Source: Novosphingobium sp. PC22D (GTDB lineage: Bacteria; Pseudomonadota; Alphaproteobacteria; Sphingomonadales; Sphingomonadaceae). Taken from it: a stretch of DNA of 64,000 nt. The position numbers were made by a program, and so were the translations under genes. Below the pieces are notes generated by a model, which was not told the origin of the DNA, made no database searches, and saw only the letters and a list, made by a program, of their open reading frames with translations. The DNA lies in assembly GCF_002556635.1 (NCBI RefSeq), contig NZ_MWMO01000004.1, positions 1-64,000 of the forward strand, given 5' to 3'. Shown piece after piece: positions 15,467 through 23,768 of this stretch (the stretch's first letter is position 1; the number at the start of each line of letters is the position of its first letter).

Positions 15467-15546
15467 GGGCATCGCATGCCTGCCGCCACTTGATTGATTG
15501 CGCCACTCGGAGCATCACGCCGCCGGAAAAGAGGAAGATCCGGGCC

Positions 15547-16602
15547 GTGTCCTTGCTGCGTGGCAACGCCGAACATTTCGAGACATTCGATCTCGTTCAT
15601 TCGCGGATTCTGCACAAGTTCCCCGATCTCGTCCGCGACCTGGGAGGACGGCCCGAGGTTCTGCTCGAACGCTCGGGCATCGCGCCTCAAAACTGCGAAG
15701 CGGAAAACGCGGCCACATATCGCCAATGGGCCGCCGTCATGGAGAGCGCCGCGGCCGAGCTGGGCGTCGCGGACTTCGGCATGCGGCTTGCGCTGCGCCA
15801 GGGCGGTGCGGGCGTATATGCCGCACTGGGCACGGTCATGCGCAATTCCCGTGATTTTGGCGCCGCGCTCTCGTTCGTGACGGCGCACAACGCGGCGCAC
15901 TCGCGCGCGGCGCGTGTCTGGAAGGAACCCACCGCGTCGGGCGAACACGTCTTTCTCGGACACGACATACTCGTGGAATCGATGACCGACCGTCGTCAGG
16001 CGATCGAGCAAGCGCTGTTGTTGGGACAACTCGGCGCCAGGGAGATCACAGGGGGCCGCGTCAGCGCGAGGTGCGTCCACTTCCGGCATCGCGCCATGAG
16101 CGATCCCGCCGTCTACCGTCGAAACTTCGGCTGCGAGGTGCGGTTCTGCCGGACCGAGGACGGGATTGCCTTCCGCAGCGCCGATCTGACTTGCCCGATC
16201 GTGGACTCCGACGCGGAGTCCGGCAGGCGGGCCGCGGCCTTCATTGAACGGGCCTATGGAAACCGCGGGCTCCCGCTTTCGGCCCAGGTTCGCGGGATCG
16301 TAATGCAGCGCCTCAGCACGCGCGATTGCATCATCGAGTCGATCGCCTCGGAACTTGCGATCCATCCGCGAACGCTGCACCGCCGCCTCAAGCGCGAAGG
16401 AGGCTGTTTCCAGCAGATCAAGGATGAGGTGCGCCGCGATCTTCTGACGTACTATCTAGAACACACCGAGCTCGAACTGGCCAGCATCTCAAGCATGCTC
16501 GGGTTCTCCGAGCAGTCCGCCCTTTCCCATTTCTGTCGACACAACTTCAGGATGAGCCCGACCGACCTGCGGAACCTCTCGCGGCAGCGGGCCGCCGCCT
16601 AG
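15547..16602 (+). CDS. AraC-family transcriptional regulator (Arabinose_bd/OruR-like)
   Basis: A 351-residue regulator. Residues 10-200 fit the Arabinose_bd type N-terminal ligand domain (PDLVRDLGGRPEVLLERSGI, then GMRLALRQGG), and the last 100 residues carry the AraC double helix-turn-helix: IIESIASELAIHPRTLHRRLKREG and LASISSMLGFSEQSALSHFCRHNF, ending in the usual SPTDLR motif. The GTG at 15547 has a GAGGAAG ribosome-binding site nine bases upstream; the frame is open to 15373 but those residues are not family-like. It is divergent from the TonB receptor and upstream of the dehydratase-ligase pair, so it probably activates one or both. Confidence 0.88.
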   Translation: MSLLRGNAEHFETFDLVHSRILHKFPDLVRDLGGRPEVLLERSGIAPQNCEAENAATYRQWAAVMESAAAELGVADFGMRLALRQGGAGVYAALGTVMRNSRDFGAALSFVTAHNAAHSRAARVWKEPTASGEHVFLGHDILVESMTDRRQAIEQALLLGQLGAREITGGRVSARCVHFRHRAMSDPAVYRRNFGCEVRFCRTEDGIAFRSADLTCPIVDSDAESGRRAAAFIERAYGNRGLPLSAQVRGIVMQRLSTRDCIIESIASELAIHPRTLHRRLKREGGCFQQIKDEVRRDLLTYYLEHTELELASISSMLGFSEQSALSHFCRHNFRMSPTDLRNLSRQRAAA

Positions 16603-16644
16603 ACCCTCGCGTCACTCTTCCGGAACGATGCCACCAAAAGTCGA

Positions 16645-16661
16645 TTGTCCGGATCGGACAA
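16645..16661 (+). promoter_or_regulatory. TTGT-N9-ACAA dyad upstream of the dehydratase gene
   Basis: TTGTCCGGATCGGACAA has seven-base inverted arms around GAT, 60 bases before the dehydratase start codon. The outer TTGT and ACAA are separated by nine bases, exactly as in the dyad at 23478-23498 upstream of the SnoaL-SDR operon. A common dimeric repressor (TetR-like spacing) for both operons is inferred. Confidence 0.5.
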
Positions 16662-16720
16662 GTCGCTGCGTCCCGTCTGCGCCAATCATTGCGGCCAAAT
16701 CGAGTTCTGGGAGACAGGAA

Positions 16721-17908
16721 ATGGCAAAAGCCGACGATCCGGTGACAATGGATATTAGCGACGTCGAATGGAGGCTGGGCCATCACGTCGGTGGCGGCGA
16801 ACTGTTCGAGCCATGCAACAAGACAGACATTCGCCGCTGGGTCATGGCGATGGATTACGTCAATCCGCTGCACTGGGATCAGCGCTTCGCGAGCCAGACC
16901 AGGTTCGGCGACATCATCTGCCCGCAGTCGATGCTCGTCGCGCTGGACTACGGCCATGGCAACAACCAGGCCTGCGTCGGCCGGATCGAGGGGCAGCACC
17001 TCATCTTCGGCGGCGAGGAATGGTGGTGGTACGGGCCCCACGTGCGGCCCGGCGACCATATCAATCACGAGCGCATCTTCACCGGCTACAAGCTAACCGA
17101 CACCAAGTTCGCCGGGCCGACGCTGTTCCAGAGCGGCGACTGCATCCATCGCAATCAGCGCGGAGATCTCATCGCCCGATCGCGTCCGACGGTGATCCGC
17201 TACCTCGCGAGCGAGGCGGAAAAGCGCGGCATGCAGGCGGAAAACGCGGGCGAATTGCGCAAGTGGACCGCCTCCGAGCTCGACGAGATCGATCAGATCC
17301 GCCGCCACTGGTTCCTTTCGAACCGGGAAGGCAAGAGTCCCAGCTTCGCCGCGGTCAAAGTCGGCGACACGCTGCCCCGGCGCGTGATCGGCCCACACTC
17401 GATCGCGAGCTTCACCACCGAGTACCGCGCCTTCATCTTCAACATCTGGGGCACGTTCTACTGGCAAGGCGTGGAGGGCGTGAAGGACTGCTGGGTCAAC
17501 CAGGACATGGGCTGGATCGAGGGCTTCGGCTTCGACGAGGAAGGGGCGATGATCGACCCGCGCCTGCGCGACGGGCTCTACGTCGGTCCCTCGCGCGGCC
17601 ACATCGACACGGAGAAAGCCGGAGAGATCGGTATGCACCGCGCCTACGGCTACGGCGCGACGATGGCGGCGTGGAACACCGACTATCTTGCCATGTGGGC
17701 CGGGCACGACGGCATGGTGCGCCACGCCAAGTCCGAATTCCGCAGCCCGGCTTTCGAGGGCGACATCACCTTCATCGACGGCGAAGTCGTCGAGAAGATC
17801 GAGCAGTCCGAATGGGGCGTGCCTCTGGTGCGCATCAAGGTGCGGATGACCAACCAGGACGGCAAGACGGTCGTGACATCGGTCAACGAGGTCGAGCTGC
17901 CGTACTGA
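16721..17908 (+). CDS. double-hotdog FAS1-like (MaoC-type) acyl dehydratase
   Basis: A 395-residue protein made of two hotdog-like halves. The first half contains RRWVMAMDYVNPLHWDQRFA and FGDIICPQSMLVAL, resembling the FAS1-like dehydratase N-terminal domain; the second includes HRAYGYGATMAAWNTDYLAMWAGHDG and FEGDITFIDGEVVEKIE, typical of the paired C-terminal domain. Such proteins hydrate enoyl-CoA thioesters in steroid, terpenoid and aromatic side-chain degradation. The start at 16721 has AGGA upstream and matches the family N-terminus; the longer frame to 16628 is not convincing. It lies seven bases before the CoA ligase gene, so both are one operon. Confidence 0.85.
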   Translation: MAKADDPVTMDISDVEWRLGHHVGGGELFEPCNKTDIRRWVMAMDYVNPLHWDQRFASQTRFGDIICPQSMLVALDYGHGNNQACVGRIEGQHLIFGGEEWWWYGPHVRPGDHINHERIFTGYKLTDTKFAGPTLFQSGDCIHRNQRGDLIARSRPTVIRYLASEAEKRGMQAENAGELRKWTASELDEIDQIRRHWFLSNREGKSPSFAAVKVGDTLPRRVIGPHSIASFTTEYRAFIFNIWGTFYWQGVEGVKDCWVNQDMGWIEGFGFDEEGAMIDPRLRDGLYVGPSRGHIDTEKAGEIGMHRAYGYGATMAAWNTDYLAMWAGHDGMVRHAKSEFRSPAFEGDITFIDGEVVEKIEQSEWGVPLVRIKVRMTNQDGKTVVTSVNEVELPY

Positions 17909-17915
17909 TCGGACG

Positions 17916-19604
17916 ATGATCACGCACGATTATCTCGTCGATCCCTCGCTTTCGGTTTCGCGCGGTCCGCCGCTCGAGGCCGAAGCCGGGATCGGCCCGC
18001 TCACGCTCGGCGGCTTCCTGATGGAGGTCGCGCGTCGGCACCGTCCAGCCGAGGCGCTCGTCCTGCGCGCCGCGGACGGCGCGTGCGAGCGCTGGAGCTA
18101 CGAGACCCTTCTCGAACGCGCGACCGACGTCGCCCGCGCGCTCGTGGCATCGGGCATCGGCAAGGGCGAGCGCGTGGGCGTGCTCATGACCAACCGGCCC
18201 GAATTCCTGTCCGCGGTGTTCGGCATCGCCCTGGCGGGTGGAGTCGCGACCGTGCTGAGCACGTTCTCGACGCCGGACGAACTCGATTTCCTGCTAGAGG
18301 CCTCGGGCTGTTCCGCGCTGCTCTACGAGCGGCAGGTGCTGAGCAAGGATTTCGGGGCTATTCTCGGCGGGCTTGAGCCCGCCTGCGCCGGTGCCGCACC
18401 CGATGCCTTCGCTGCGGAGCGCTGGCCCTTTCTTCGCCTACTGGCCGGTATCGGCGAAGTGAACGGCGCGACGATGGGTTGGCAGGCTTTCCTCGAAACC
18501 GGACGAGACATCCCACGCGCGCGGGTCGTAGCGCGGGCCGGGCAGGTCTCGCCGGCCGATCCCGGCGTGCTCTTCTTCTCGTCGGGCTCGACCGCGAGGC
18601 CGAAGGGAATCTTGTCCTCGCATCGCGGCGTGACCCTGCAGATGTGGCGGATGGCCCCTCAGCAGGGCCTCGGGCCGGGCGTGCGGAGCTGGACCGCGAA
18701 CGGTTTCTTCTGGTCGGGCAACTTCGCGATGATCGTCGGCGGCACACTGGCGGCGGGCGGCAGCATCGTGCTGCAGCCGACATTCCAGCCCGCCGAGGCG
18801 CTGTCACTGATGGAGGCCGAAAGCGTCAGCTTCCTGTTCGCCTGGCCGCACCAGTGGGAGCAGTTGATCGGCGCGCCGAACTGGCCGGAGGCGGACTTGT
18901 CCTCGCTGACCTATATGGACGCCCGCTCGCCCATCGCCGCGCACCCGACCGTGAACGTGGACTGGATCGAGCCGCGACACGCCTACGGCAATACCGAAAC
19001 CTTCACGCTCAGCACGGCCTATCCCGCCGGCACCGGCTGCGAGACCGCCGCCCAAAGCCATGGCCTGCCGCTGGCCGGAAACACGATCCGGATCGTCGAT
19101 CCCCTGACCGGGACGGTCACGCCGCGGGGCGAACCCGGCGAGATCACCGTCAAGGGGCCGACCCTGATGCTCGGCTACCTCGGCACCGCGCTGGCCGACA
19201 CGCTCGACGACGAAGGCTACTTCCGCACCGGGGACGGGGGATGGATCGACGAGGCCGGGAGGCTGCACTGGCAAGGCCGCCTTAACGACATCATCAAGAC
19301 CGGCGGCGCCAACGTCTCGCCGCTGGAAATCGACGAAGCGATCCTAGCCTGCCCGGGCGTGAAGCTGGCGCAGACCGTGGGCGTCCCGCACGAGACGCTG
19401 GGAGAACTGGTCGTCGCCTGCGTGATCCTCCACGAAGGCGCCAGCCTTTCGGAGGCCGACATCCAGGCGCATACCCGCACGCGGCTCGCCAGCTACAAGG
19501 TGCCGCGCCGCGTGCTGTTTTTCGCGCCCGACGAACTGCGACTCACCGGCAGCGCCAAGATCAAGACCGCCGAACTGCGCCGGTTGGCGGCTGAAAGGCT
19601 CTAG
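17916..19604 (+). CDS. AMP-forming acyl-CoA synthetase
   Basis: A 562-residue ANL-superfamily ligase that would activate a carboxylic acid with ATP and CoA. Motifs are complete: P-loop LFFSSGSTARPKG near 216, YGNTET near 360, YFRTGDGG near 431, and the C-terminal lysine in SAKIKTAELRRL close to the end. The substrate cannot be read from sequence; similarity is to ligases of the cyclohexanecarboxylate/steroid acid type rather than to acetyl-CoA synthetases. It probably supplies the first CoA ester for the adjacent dehydratase and the SDR operon, which ends 25 bases away on the opposite strand. Confidence 0.92.
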   Translation: MITHDYLVDPSLSVSRGPPLEAEAGIGPLTLGGFLMEVARRHRPAEALVLRAADGACERWSYETLLERATDVARALVASGIGKGERVGVLMTNRPEFLSAVFGIALAGGVATVLSTFSTPDELDFLLEASGCSALLYERQVLSKDFGAILGGLEPACAGAAPDAFAAERWPFLRLLAGIGEVNGATMGWQAFLETGRDIPRARVVARAGQVSPADPGVLFFSSGSTARPKGILSSHRGVTLQMWRMAPQQGLGPGVRSWTANGFFWSGNFAMIVGGTLAAGGSIVLQPTFQPAEALSLMEAESVSFLFAWPHQWEQLIGAPNWPEADLSSLTYMDARSPIAAHPTVNVDWIEPRHAYGNTETFTLSTAYPAGTGCETAAQSHGLPLAGNTIRIVDPLTGTVTPRGEPGEITVKGPTLMLGYLGTALADTLDDEGYFRTGDGGWIDEAGRLHWQGRLNDIIKTGGANVSPLEIDEAILACPGVKLAQTVGVPHETLGELVVACVILHEGASLSEADIQAHTRTRLASYKVPRRVLFFAPDELRLTGSAKIKTAELRRLAAERL

Positions 19605-19629
19605 GCGACCGGCGCCGTTCTCGCGGCCT

Positions 19630-20568
19630 TCAGCCGCCCTCGCCCGCGCCGGTCCCCGCCATCGCGAAGCTGCGCGCGAGGTGTTCGCCGAAACCGTTCT
19701 CGCAAGGGTGGAAGGTCCAGCGCTCGCTCTCGTCGCGGATCGCGTCGATGCTCTCACCCACCGCGTCGATCGACCATTCGGGCCGATAAATCCCGCGCGT
19801 CTCGGTCACGAAGGCCCGGGCCATGCGCCCGGCGACCGCCACGTAGAGCTCGCCCGAAACAGAGCAGCTTTCGTGCGCCAGCCATCCGACCATCGGCGCG
19901 ACCAGCTCAGGGCCCATCGGCGGGTACTGCGAGGTGTCGAGGCCCTCGGCCATGCGCGTGACCGCGCCCGGCAGGATGACGTTGGACTTGATCCCCCGGT
20001 CCGCGCCCTCGACGGCGATGGCGTTGTTGAGCCCGATCATCGCCGATTTCGACATCGCATAGTTGACCGTGTTCGGCATCGTGTAGAGGCCGCCGATCGA
20101 ACCCGTCAGCACCACGCGTCCGTAGCCTGCCCTCGCCATCGCCGCGAACGCGGGCCGCACGACATGGAAGGCGCCGAGCATGTGGACGTCGAGCACCGCG
20201 CGAAAGTCCTCGTAGCTGGTCTCGTCGAGCGCGGCGAAGCGGTTGTTGCCGGCGTTGCAGATCAGCGCATCGATCCGGCCGTAGGCGTCGAGCGCGGCCT
20301 CGACGATGGCGCGGCCGCCCTCAGGCGTGGCGACGCTGTCGGTCGAGGCGACCGCCTCGATTCCGGCCGCGCCGAGTTCGGCGACCGCCTGTTCGGCGGG
20401 GCCGCAATCGCTGCCGTCCCCGCCAAGCGCACTGCCGTTGTCGTTTATCAGCAGGCTCGCGCCCAGCGATCCCACGAGTTCGGTATAGGCCCGGCCCAGT
20501 CCCCGCGCGCCGCCGGTGACGACGACAACGCGGCCGTCGAAACGCCGCCCCGTCAATCTTCCCTCCAT
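19630..20568 (-). CDS. SDR dehydrogenase resembling 3-hydroxyacyl-CoA dehydrogenases
   Basis: A 312-residue classical short-chain dehydrogenase. The cofactor motif TGGARGLG is near residue 20, NAG in LICNAGNN near 104, and the catalytic Ser (LTGSIGG) and YAMSK are intact. The extended N-terminal region (GSALGGDG) resembles the NAD-dependent (3R)-hydroxyacyl-CoA dehydrogenase part of peroxisomal multifunctional enzyme 2. It is last in a five-gene minus operon, overlapping the previous SDR by 16 bases. It probably oxidises a 3-hydroxyacyl-CoA made by the dehydratase. Unlike the two other SDRs of the operon it keeps the catalytic Tyr. Confidence 0.9.
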   Translation of the reverse strand: MEGRLTGRRFDGRVVVVTGGARGLGRAYTELVGSLGASLLINDNGSALGGDGSDCGPAEQAVAELGAAGIEAVASTDSVATPEGGRAIVEAALDAYGRIDALICNAGNNRFAALDETSYEDFRAVLDVHMLGAFHVVRPAFAAMARAGYGRVVLTGSIGGLYTMPNTVNYAMSKSAMIGLNNAIAVEGADRGIKSNVILPGAVTRMAEGLDTSQYPPMGPELVAPMVGWLAHESCSVSGELYVAVAGRMARAFVTETRGIYRPEWSIDAVGESIDAIRDESERWTFHPCENGFGEHLARSFAMAGTGAGEGG

Positions 20569-21431
20569 GTGGTCGATCCCGGCGCCCAGAGCGGCGCCCC
20601 GCGCGTTTCGCGCTGGCTCGCGATCGTGCTGCCGTCCTTGTCGGTCACGCCGTAAGCCTGCGCCAGTTCGGCGACGATATGGCTGCCGCCCGATTTCGCC
20701 GAAAGCTGCGGGTCCCGCAGCAGCGCCGCGATCACTCGTCCCGCGAACTCGGGCGAGCAGCCGGCCGCGCTCTTGAGCTGTTCGGCCATGCCCGGCACCG
20801 ACTTCAGGTTCTCGGTCGCGCGTTCGGTATAGGTGAAACCCTGCCAGAGCGAGACCGCGCTGACGCCGGTGTCCTTCAGCTCGTGCGCCATGTCGCGGAT
20901 CATGCGGTCGGTCGCGGTCTTCGTGGTGCCGAACACGACGTCATAGGTGTAAGTCACGCCCACGTAGCCCGAGAGCGCCGCGATCAGGCCCGAGCCCTGC
21001 GGAACCATGATGCGGGCGGCATGCCAGGCGCAGATGAAGGCCGCGCGCGCGCCGGTGTCCCAGATCTCCCATTCGTCGGCGAACGGCTTTTCCCAGAAGC
21101 CGGTGCGCCGGGTCATCGAATCGGGGATGGCCATGGCGTTGTTCGCCAGCAGGTCGAGCCGTCCCTCGTCGGCGCGAATGCGTTCGAACACGGCGGCGAT
21201 GGCATCGTCGTCGAGCAGGTCCATGGCGAGCGCCACGCCCCTGCCGCCGCGCGCGTTCACTTCGTCGACCGTTTCCTCGAGCGAGCCGGGCAGCGCGTGG
21301 CCGCCAGGTCGAAGCGTGCGGCCCGTGACGTAGACGCTCGCCCCCTCGTCCGCGAGCGCGAGCGCGATGCCCTTGCCGATGCCCCGGCTCGCTCCGGTAA
21401 CCAGCGCGACCTTGCCCGAAAGTGCCGCCAC
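20553..21431 (-). CDS. DHRS1-like SDR with Tyr to Phe in the catalytic motif
   Basis: A 292-residue short-chain dehydrogenase-like protein. The nucleotide-binding motif TGASRGIGKG is near residue 12 and Ser154 (ALSGY) is present, but the residue 13 after it, where the catalytic Tyr belongs, is Phe167 in FGTTK (K171 kept). The C-terminal VSLWQGFTYTE resembles the DHRS1 group. The Tyr normally donates the proton in SDR catalysis, so either the reaction differs, a neighbouring Tyr (YTYD) substitutes, or the protein has become non-redox. It begins one base before the stop codon of the upstream SnoaL-like gene. The same substitution occurs in the paralogue at 21977-22873. Confidence 0.88.
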   Translation of the reverse strand: MAALSGKVALVTGASRGIGKGIALALADEGASVYVTGRTLRPGGHALPGSLEETVDEVNARGGRGVALAMDLLDDDAIAAVFERIRADEGRLDLLANNAMAIPDSMTRRTGFWEKPFADEWEIWDTGARAAFICAWHAARIMVPQGSGLIAALSGYVGVTYTYDVVFGTTKTATDRMIRDMAHELKDTGVSAVSLWQGFTYTERATENLKSVPGMAEQLKSAAGCSPEFAGRVIAALLRDPQLSAKSGGSHIVAELAQAYGVTDKDGSTIASQRETRGAPLWAPGSTTWRED

Positions 21432-21432
21432 C

Positions 21433-21996
21433 TCAGGCCTGCGCCGGGTTGGCGAGCGCGCGCCGGTTGACGAGCGGGCGCTGATACGAGGGATCGTCCT
21501 TCGAACGCGAGGAGACGCCGTTGAGCGCGATATCGGGAACGTCGCCGAAAGGCACCGGCAGGACCGGCGGCAGCGTGCACCATTCGATCAGGTTGGTCCG
21601 CAGCGCGATTCGCCATTCCTCGCCGCGCTTTTCCAGCCTGTCGACATAGCGGCCGCCCGCGATCCAGACACTCTCGTCGCGATTGCGGCCGACGAACTGG
21701 TAGTAGGTCTCGGTGTGCGCGGTGTCGCCGTCGAGATCGATGGTCGTCTGCAACAGCGCATGGTGGGTGAGGATCTGCCCCTCGTCGTGCATCGGCACGG
21801 CCCAGTCCCAGCAGTCGGCCGGGCTGCCGACGAAAGGCCCCGCCGCCATCGTGCCGTCCTCCCAGAACGCCGAGAGGTAGATGTCGCGATCGAAGCGATC
21901 CATGCCGCGCGAAAAGCGCGCCAGGCACTCCATGATGTCCTGCTTGTCGAGCAGTTCGTCGAGACGACGTTCCCGGTTACTTGCCACGATAGTCAA
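21433..21996 (-). CDS. SnoaL-like (NTF2 superfamily) protein
   Basis: A 187-residue single-domain protein of the SnoaL/NTF2 fold: an N-terminal helix pair (DIMECLARFSRGMDRFD), FWEDGTM, then TIDLDGDTAHTETYYQF and the strand GGRYVDRLEKRGEEWRIA. The fold makes a hydrophobic cone used by ketosteroid isomerase-like and scytalone dehydratase-like enzymes for isomerisation, dehydration or hydration. It overlaps the SDR upstream of it by 20 bases. It shares motif order and the GGRYxDxxxKRGExWRIA strand with the paralogue at 22870-23406, so the operon contains a duplicated SnoaL-SDR unit. The substrate is unknown. Confidence 0.82.
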   Translation of the reverse strand: MTIVASNRERRLDELLDKQDIMECLARFSRGMDRFDRDIYLSAFWEDGTMAAGPFVGSPADCWDWAVPMHDEGQILTHHALLQTTIDLDGDTAHTETYYQFVGRNRDESVWIAGGRYVDRLEKRGEEWRIALRTNLIEWCTLPPVLPVPFGDVPDIALNGVSSRSKDDPSYQRPLVNRRALANPAQA

Positions 21997-22873
21997 CCTC
22001 CGAAATGGGCTTCCAGATCGGCGAGCCGCGCGTCGCGCGCGCGGACTGGATCACCGATCCGTCGACGTCGGTAATGCCGTATTCCATGGCGAGCTCGGAG
22101 GTGATGAATTCGCCGCCCGACCGCTTCATGATCTCGGGATCGGTGGCCAGCGCCGCGATCACGCGGCCCGGATGCTCGACGCTCGAGCCCTGCATCGAGG
22201 TGATCGAGGCAGTCATCTTGTCACCCATCTTCGCGAGGTTGTCCTTCGCCTTCTCGGTGAGCGTGAGCCCCTGCCATATCGCGAGGCTGGCCACGCCGTG
22301 CGGCTCGAGCTCGATCGCCATGTCGCGCGCCATCCGATCGACCGCCGACTTCGACGTGCCGAAGATCACGCCGTAGGTGTAGGTCACCGCCGCGTAGCCG
22401 GAGATCGCGACGATCAGCCCGGACCCTTGCGGCACCATGATCTTCGCGGCGTGCCACGCCGCAAGATAGTTCGACTTCACGCCCGCTTCCCACATCTCGA
22501 GATTGGACAGCGGCTTCTCCCAGAACCCCTTGGGTTCGAGCAGATCGTCGGAAAGCTGAAAGGCGTTGTTGACGAGAATGTCGAGCCGGCCCTGCTCCTC
22601 CTCCACTCGCGCGAACAGCGCGGCGACCGCGGCTTCGTCGGCGGCGTCGCAAGCCACGGCAATGCCCCTGCCGCCGGCCTCGCGACCGCGCTCGTCGCAT
22701 TCGCCGGCGGTCTGCCCGACGGTGCCCGGAAGGTAGTAGTCGCCTTCCTTCACCGTGCGTCCGGTGACGTAGACCGTCGCGCCCTGCTCGGCGAGCACGA
22801 GCGCGATGCCCTTGCCGATACCCCGGCTCGCACCGGTGACGAGGGCGACCTTGCCCGCGAGCGGGGCGTTCAC
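21977..22873 (-). CDS. DHRS1-like SDR paralogue, also with Phe for catalytic Tyr
   Basis: A 298-residue short-chain dehydrogenase-like protein, clearly paralogous to the one at 20553-21431. It has TGASRGIGKG near residue 14, NNAFQ in place of NNAG, Ser in AISGY and Phe171-Gly-Thr-Ser-Lys175 where YxxxK is expected. The GTG start at 22873 overlaps the TGA of the upstream SnoaL-like gene (GTGA); the frame is open far upstream, but residues before this GTG are not SDR-like. C-terminal residues GSPIWKP parallel GAPLWAP in the paralogue. A modified redox or non-redox reaction is likely. Confidence 0.87.
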   Translation of the reverse strand: MNAPLAGKVALVTGASRGIGKGIALVLAEQGATVYVTGRTVKEGDYYLPGTVGQTAGECDERGREAGGRGIAVACDAADEAAVAALFARVEEEQGRLDILVNNAFQLSDDLLEPKGFWEKPLSNLEMWEAGVKSNYLAAWHAAKIMVPQGSGLIVAISGYAAVTYTYGVIFGTSKSAVDRMARDMAIELEPHGVASLAIWQGLTLTEKAKDNLAKMGDKMTASITSMQGSSVEHPGRVIAALATDPEIMKRSGGEFITSELAMEYGITDVDGSVIQSARATRGSPIWKPISEVDYRGK

Positions 22874-23406
22874 GCCGTCTCTCCGCGCAACCAGCGGTCG
22901 GAGAAGTCGCCGCTGGGGCGGCCGGGGAAATGATCGCCGGTGAAGGGATAGCCCATCACGCCCTTGGACCAGTCTGCCGCCTCGCCCCAGTCCTGCTCCC
23001 AGTCGTAGAGCATGATCCGGTCGGCGATGCGCCAGTCCTCGCCGCGCTTCGCCATCGTGTCGAGATAGCGCCCGCCGATGCAGGTATCGCGAATCCCGCC
23101 GTTCCCGGCGCCCATGTCGAGACGATGGTAGGAAAACACGTGCGTCTCCGCCTTCGCGGTGTCGCCGTCCAGTTCGACGTAGGTCTGACCGAGCAGGTGC
23201 TGCGTGTTGTGGATCGCGTCCGCACCCGGCACGATCCAGGCAAGATAGGTCTCGAAGTCCCCGGAATGCACGCCGTAGTCGAAATGCGCCTCCGGCCACC
23301 AGCACGCGCGGATCAGAGCCGCATCGCGCCGATCCTCGCCTCTCGCCAGCCTGACCACGCATTCGCGGATGGCTGATTGCGCCAGATACCCGTCCAGTGC
23401 CGCCAT
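22870..23406 (-). CDS. SnoaL-like (NTF2 superfamily) protein, first gene of the SDR operon
   Basis: A 178-residue SnoaL-fold protein: IRECVVRLARGEDRRD, ACWWPEAHFDYGVHSG, YVELDGDTAKAETHVFSYHR and GGRYLDTMAKRGEDWRIADR are in the expected order, with His and Asp residues in the pocket region that could be catalytic. The ATG at 23406 follows a strong AGAGGAGAGGG ribosome-binding site, so this is the most likely operon start. Its stop overlaps the start of the SDR. It pairs with that SDR as the later SnoaL pairs with the second SDR, suggesting successive hydration/isomerisation and redox-like steps on related substrates. Confidence 0.85.
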   Translation of the reverse strand: MAALDGYLAQSAIRECVVRLARGEDRRDAALIRACWWPEAHFDYGVHSGDFETYLAWIVPGADAIHNTQHLLGQTYVELDGDTAKAETHVFSYHRLDMGAGNGGIRDTCIGGRYLDTMAKRGEDWRIADRIMLYDWEQDWGEAADWSKGVMGYPFTGDHFPGRPSGDFSDRWLRGETA

Positions 23407-23768
23407 TGGGTTGCCCTCTCCTCTCTTTTCGCTCTGTCTCTTTTCCGGCGGGAGCGTAGACGCTGCCAAGCGAAATGCCTTGTTCAAATTTGACAAGGTG
23501 CGGCCGCTCGCCACGCCTCTTGCTTGCCGAGGGAAGACATCGCCTTCACCGAGGCATCCGGTGCTCCGCGGACTTATGGCGTGAACCTGATGCTCAACTG
23601 CGAGGATGTCGGGACCAGTGCCACCGGGCGATCACCGAGGCCGACAGCGCGATTGCGACGTCAGCGGGAGCCTGGGGCCCGGTTCGACCTTGTGCCGGTC
23701 CCGCCGCGGGCAGCGTTCCGCAGGCCGTCGACGGATGTCGCCCGGTCCTTCACACGCTCTTGGTCACT
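23407..23768. other. promoter region of the SnoaL-SDR operon
   Basis: This 362-base gap separates the operon start from the end of the permease gene on the same strand. I see no gene in it. It contains the dyad at 23478-23498 and must contain the operon promoter, transcribed leftward. The right half is GC-rich with no recognisable structure. Confidence 0.5.
23478..23498 (-). promoter_or_regulatory. CCTTGT-N9-ACAAGG operator-like dyad
   Basis: CCTTGT (23478-23483) and ACAAGG (23493-23498) are inverted six-base arms around a nine-base spacer that itself overlaps the 10-base palindrome TCAAATTTGA. It is 72-92 bases upstream of the first operon start codon. The TTGT-N9-ACAA core is repeated upstream of the dehydratase gene at 16645-16661. 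Confidence 0.55.
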
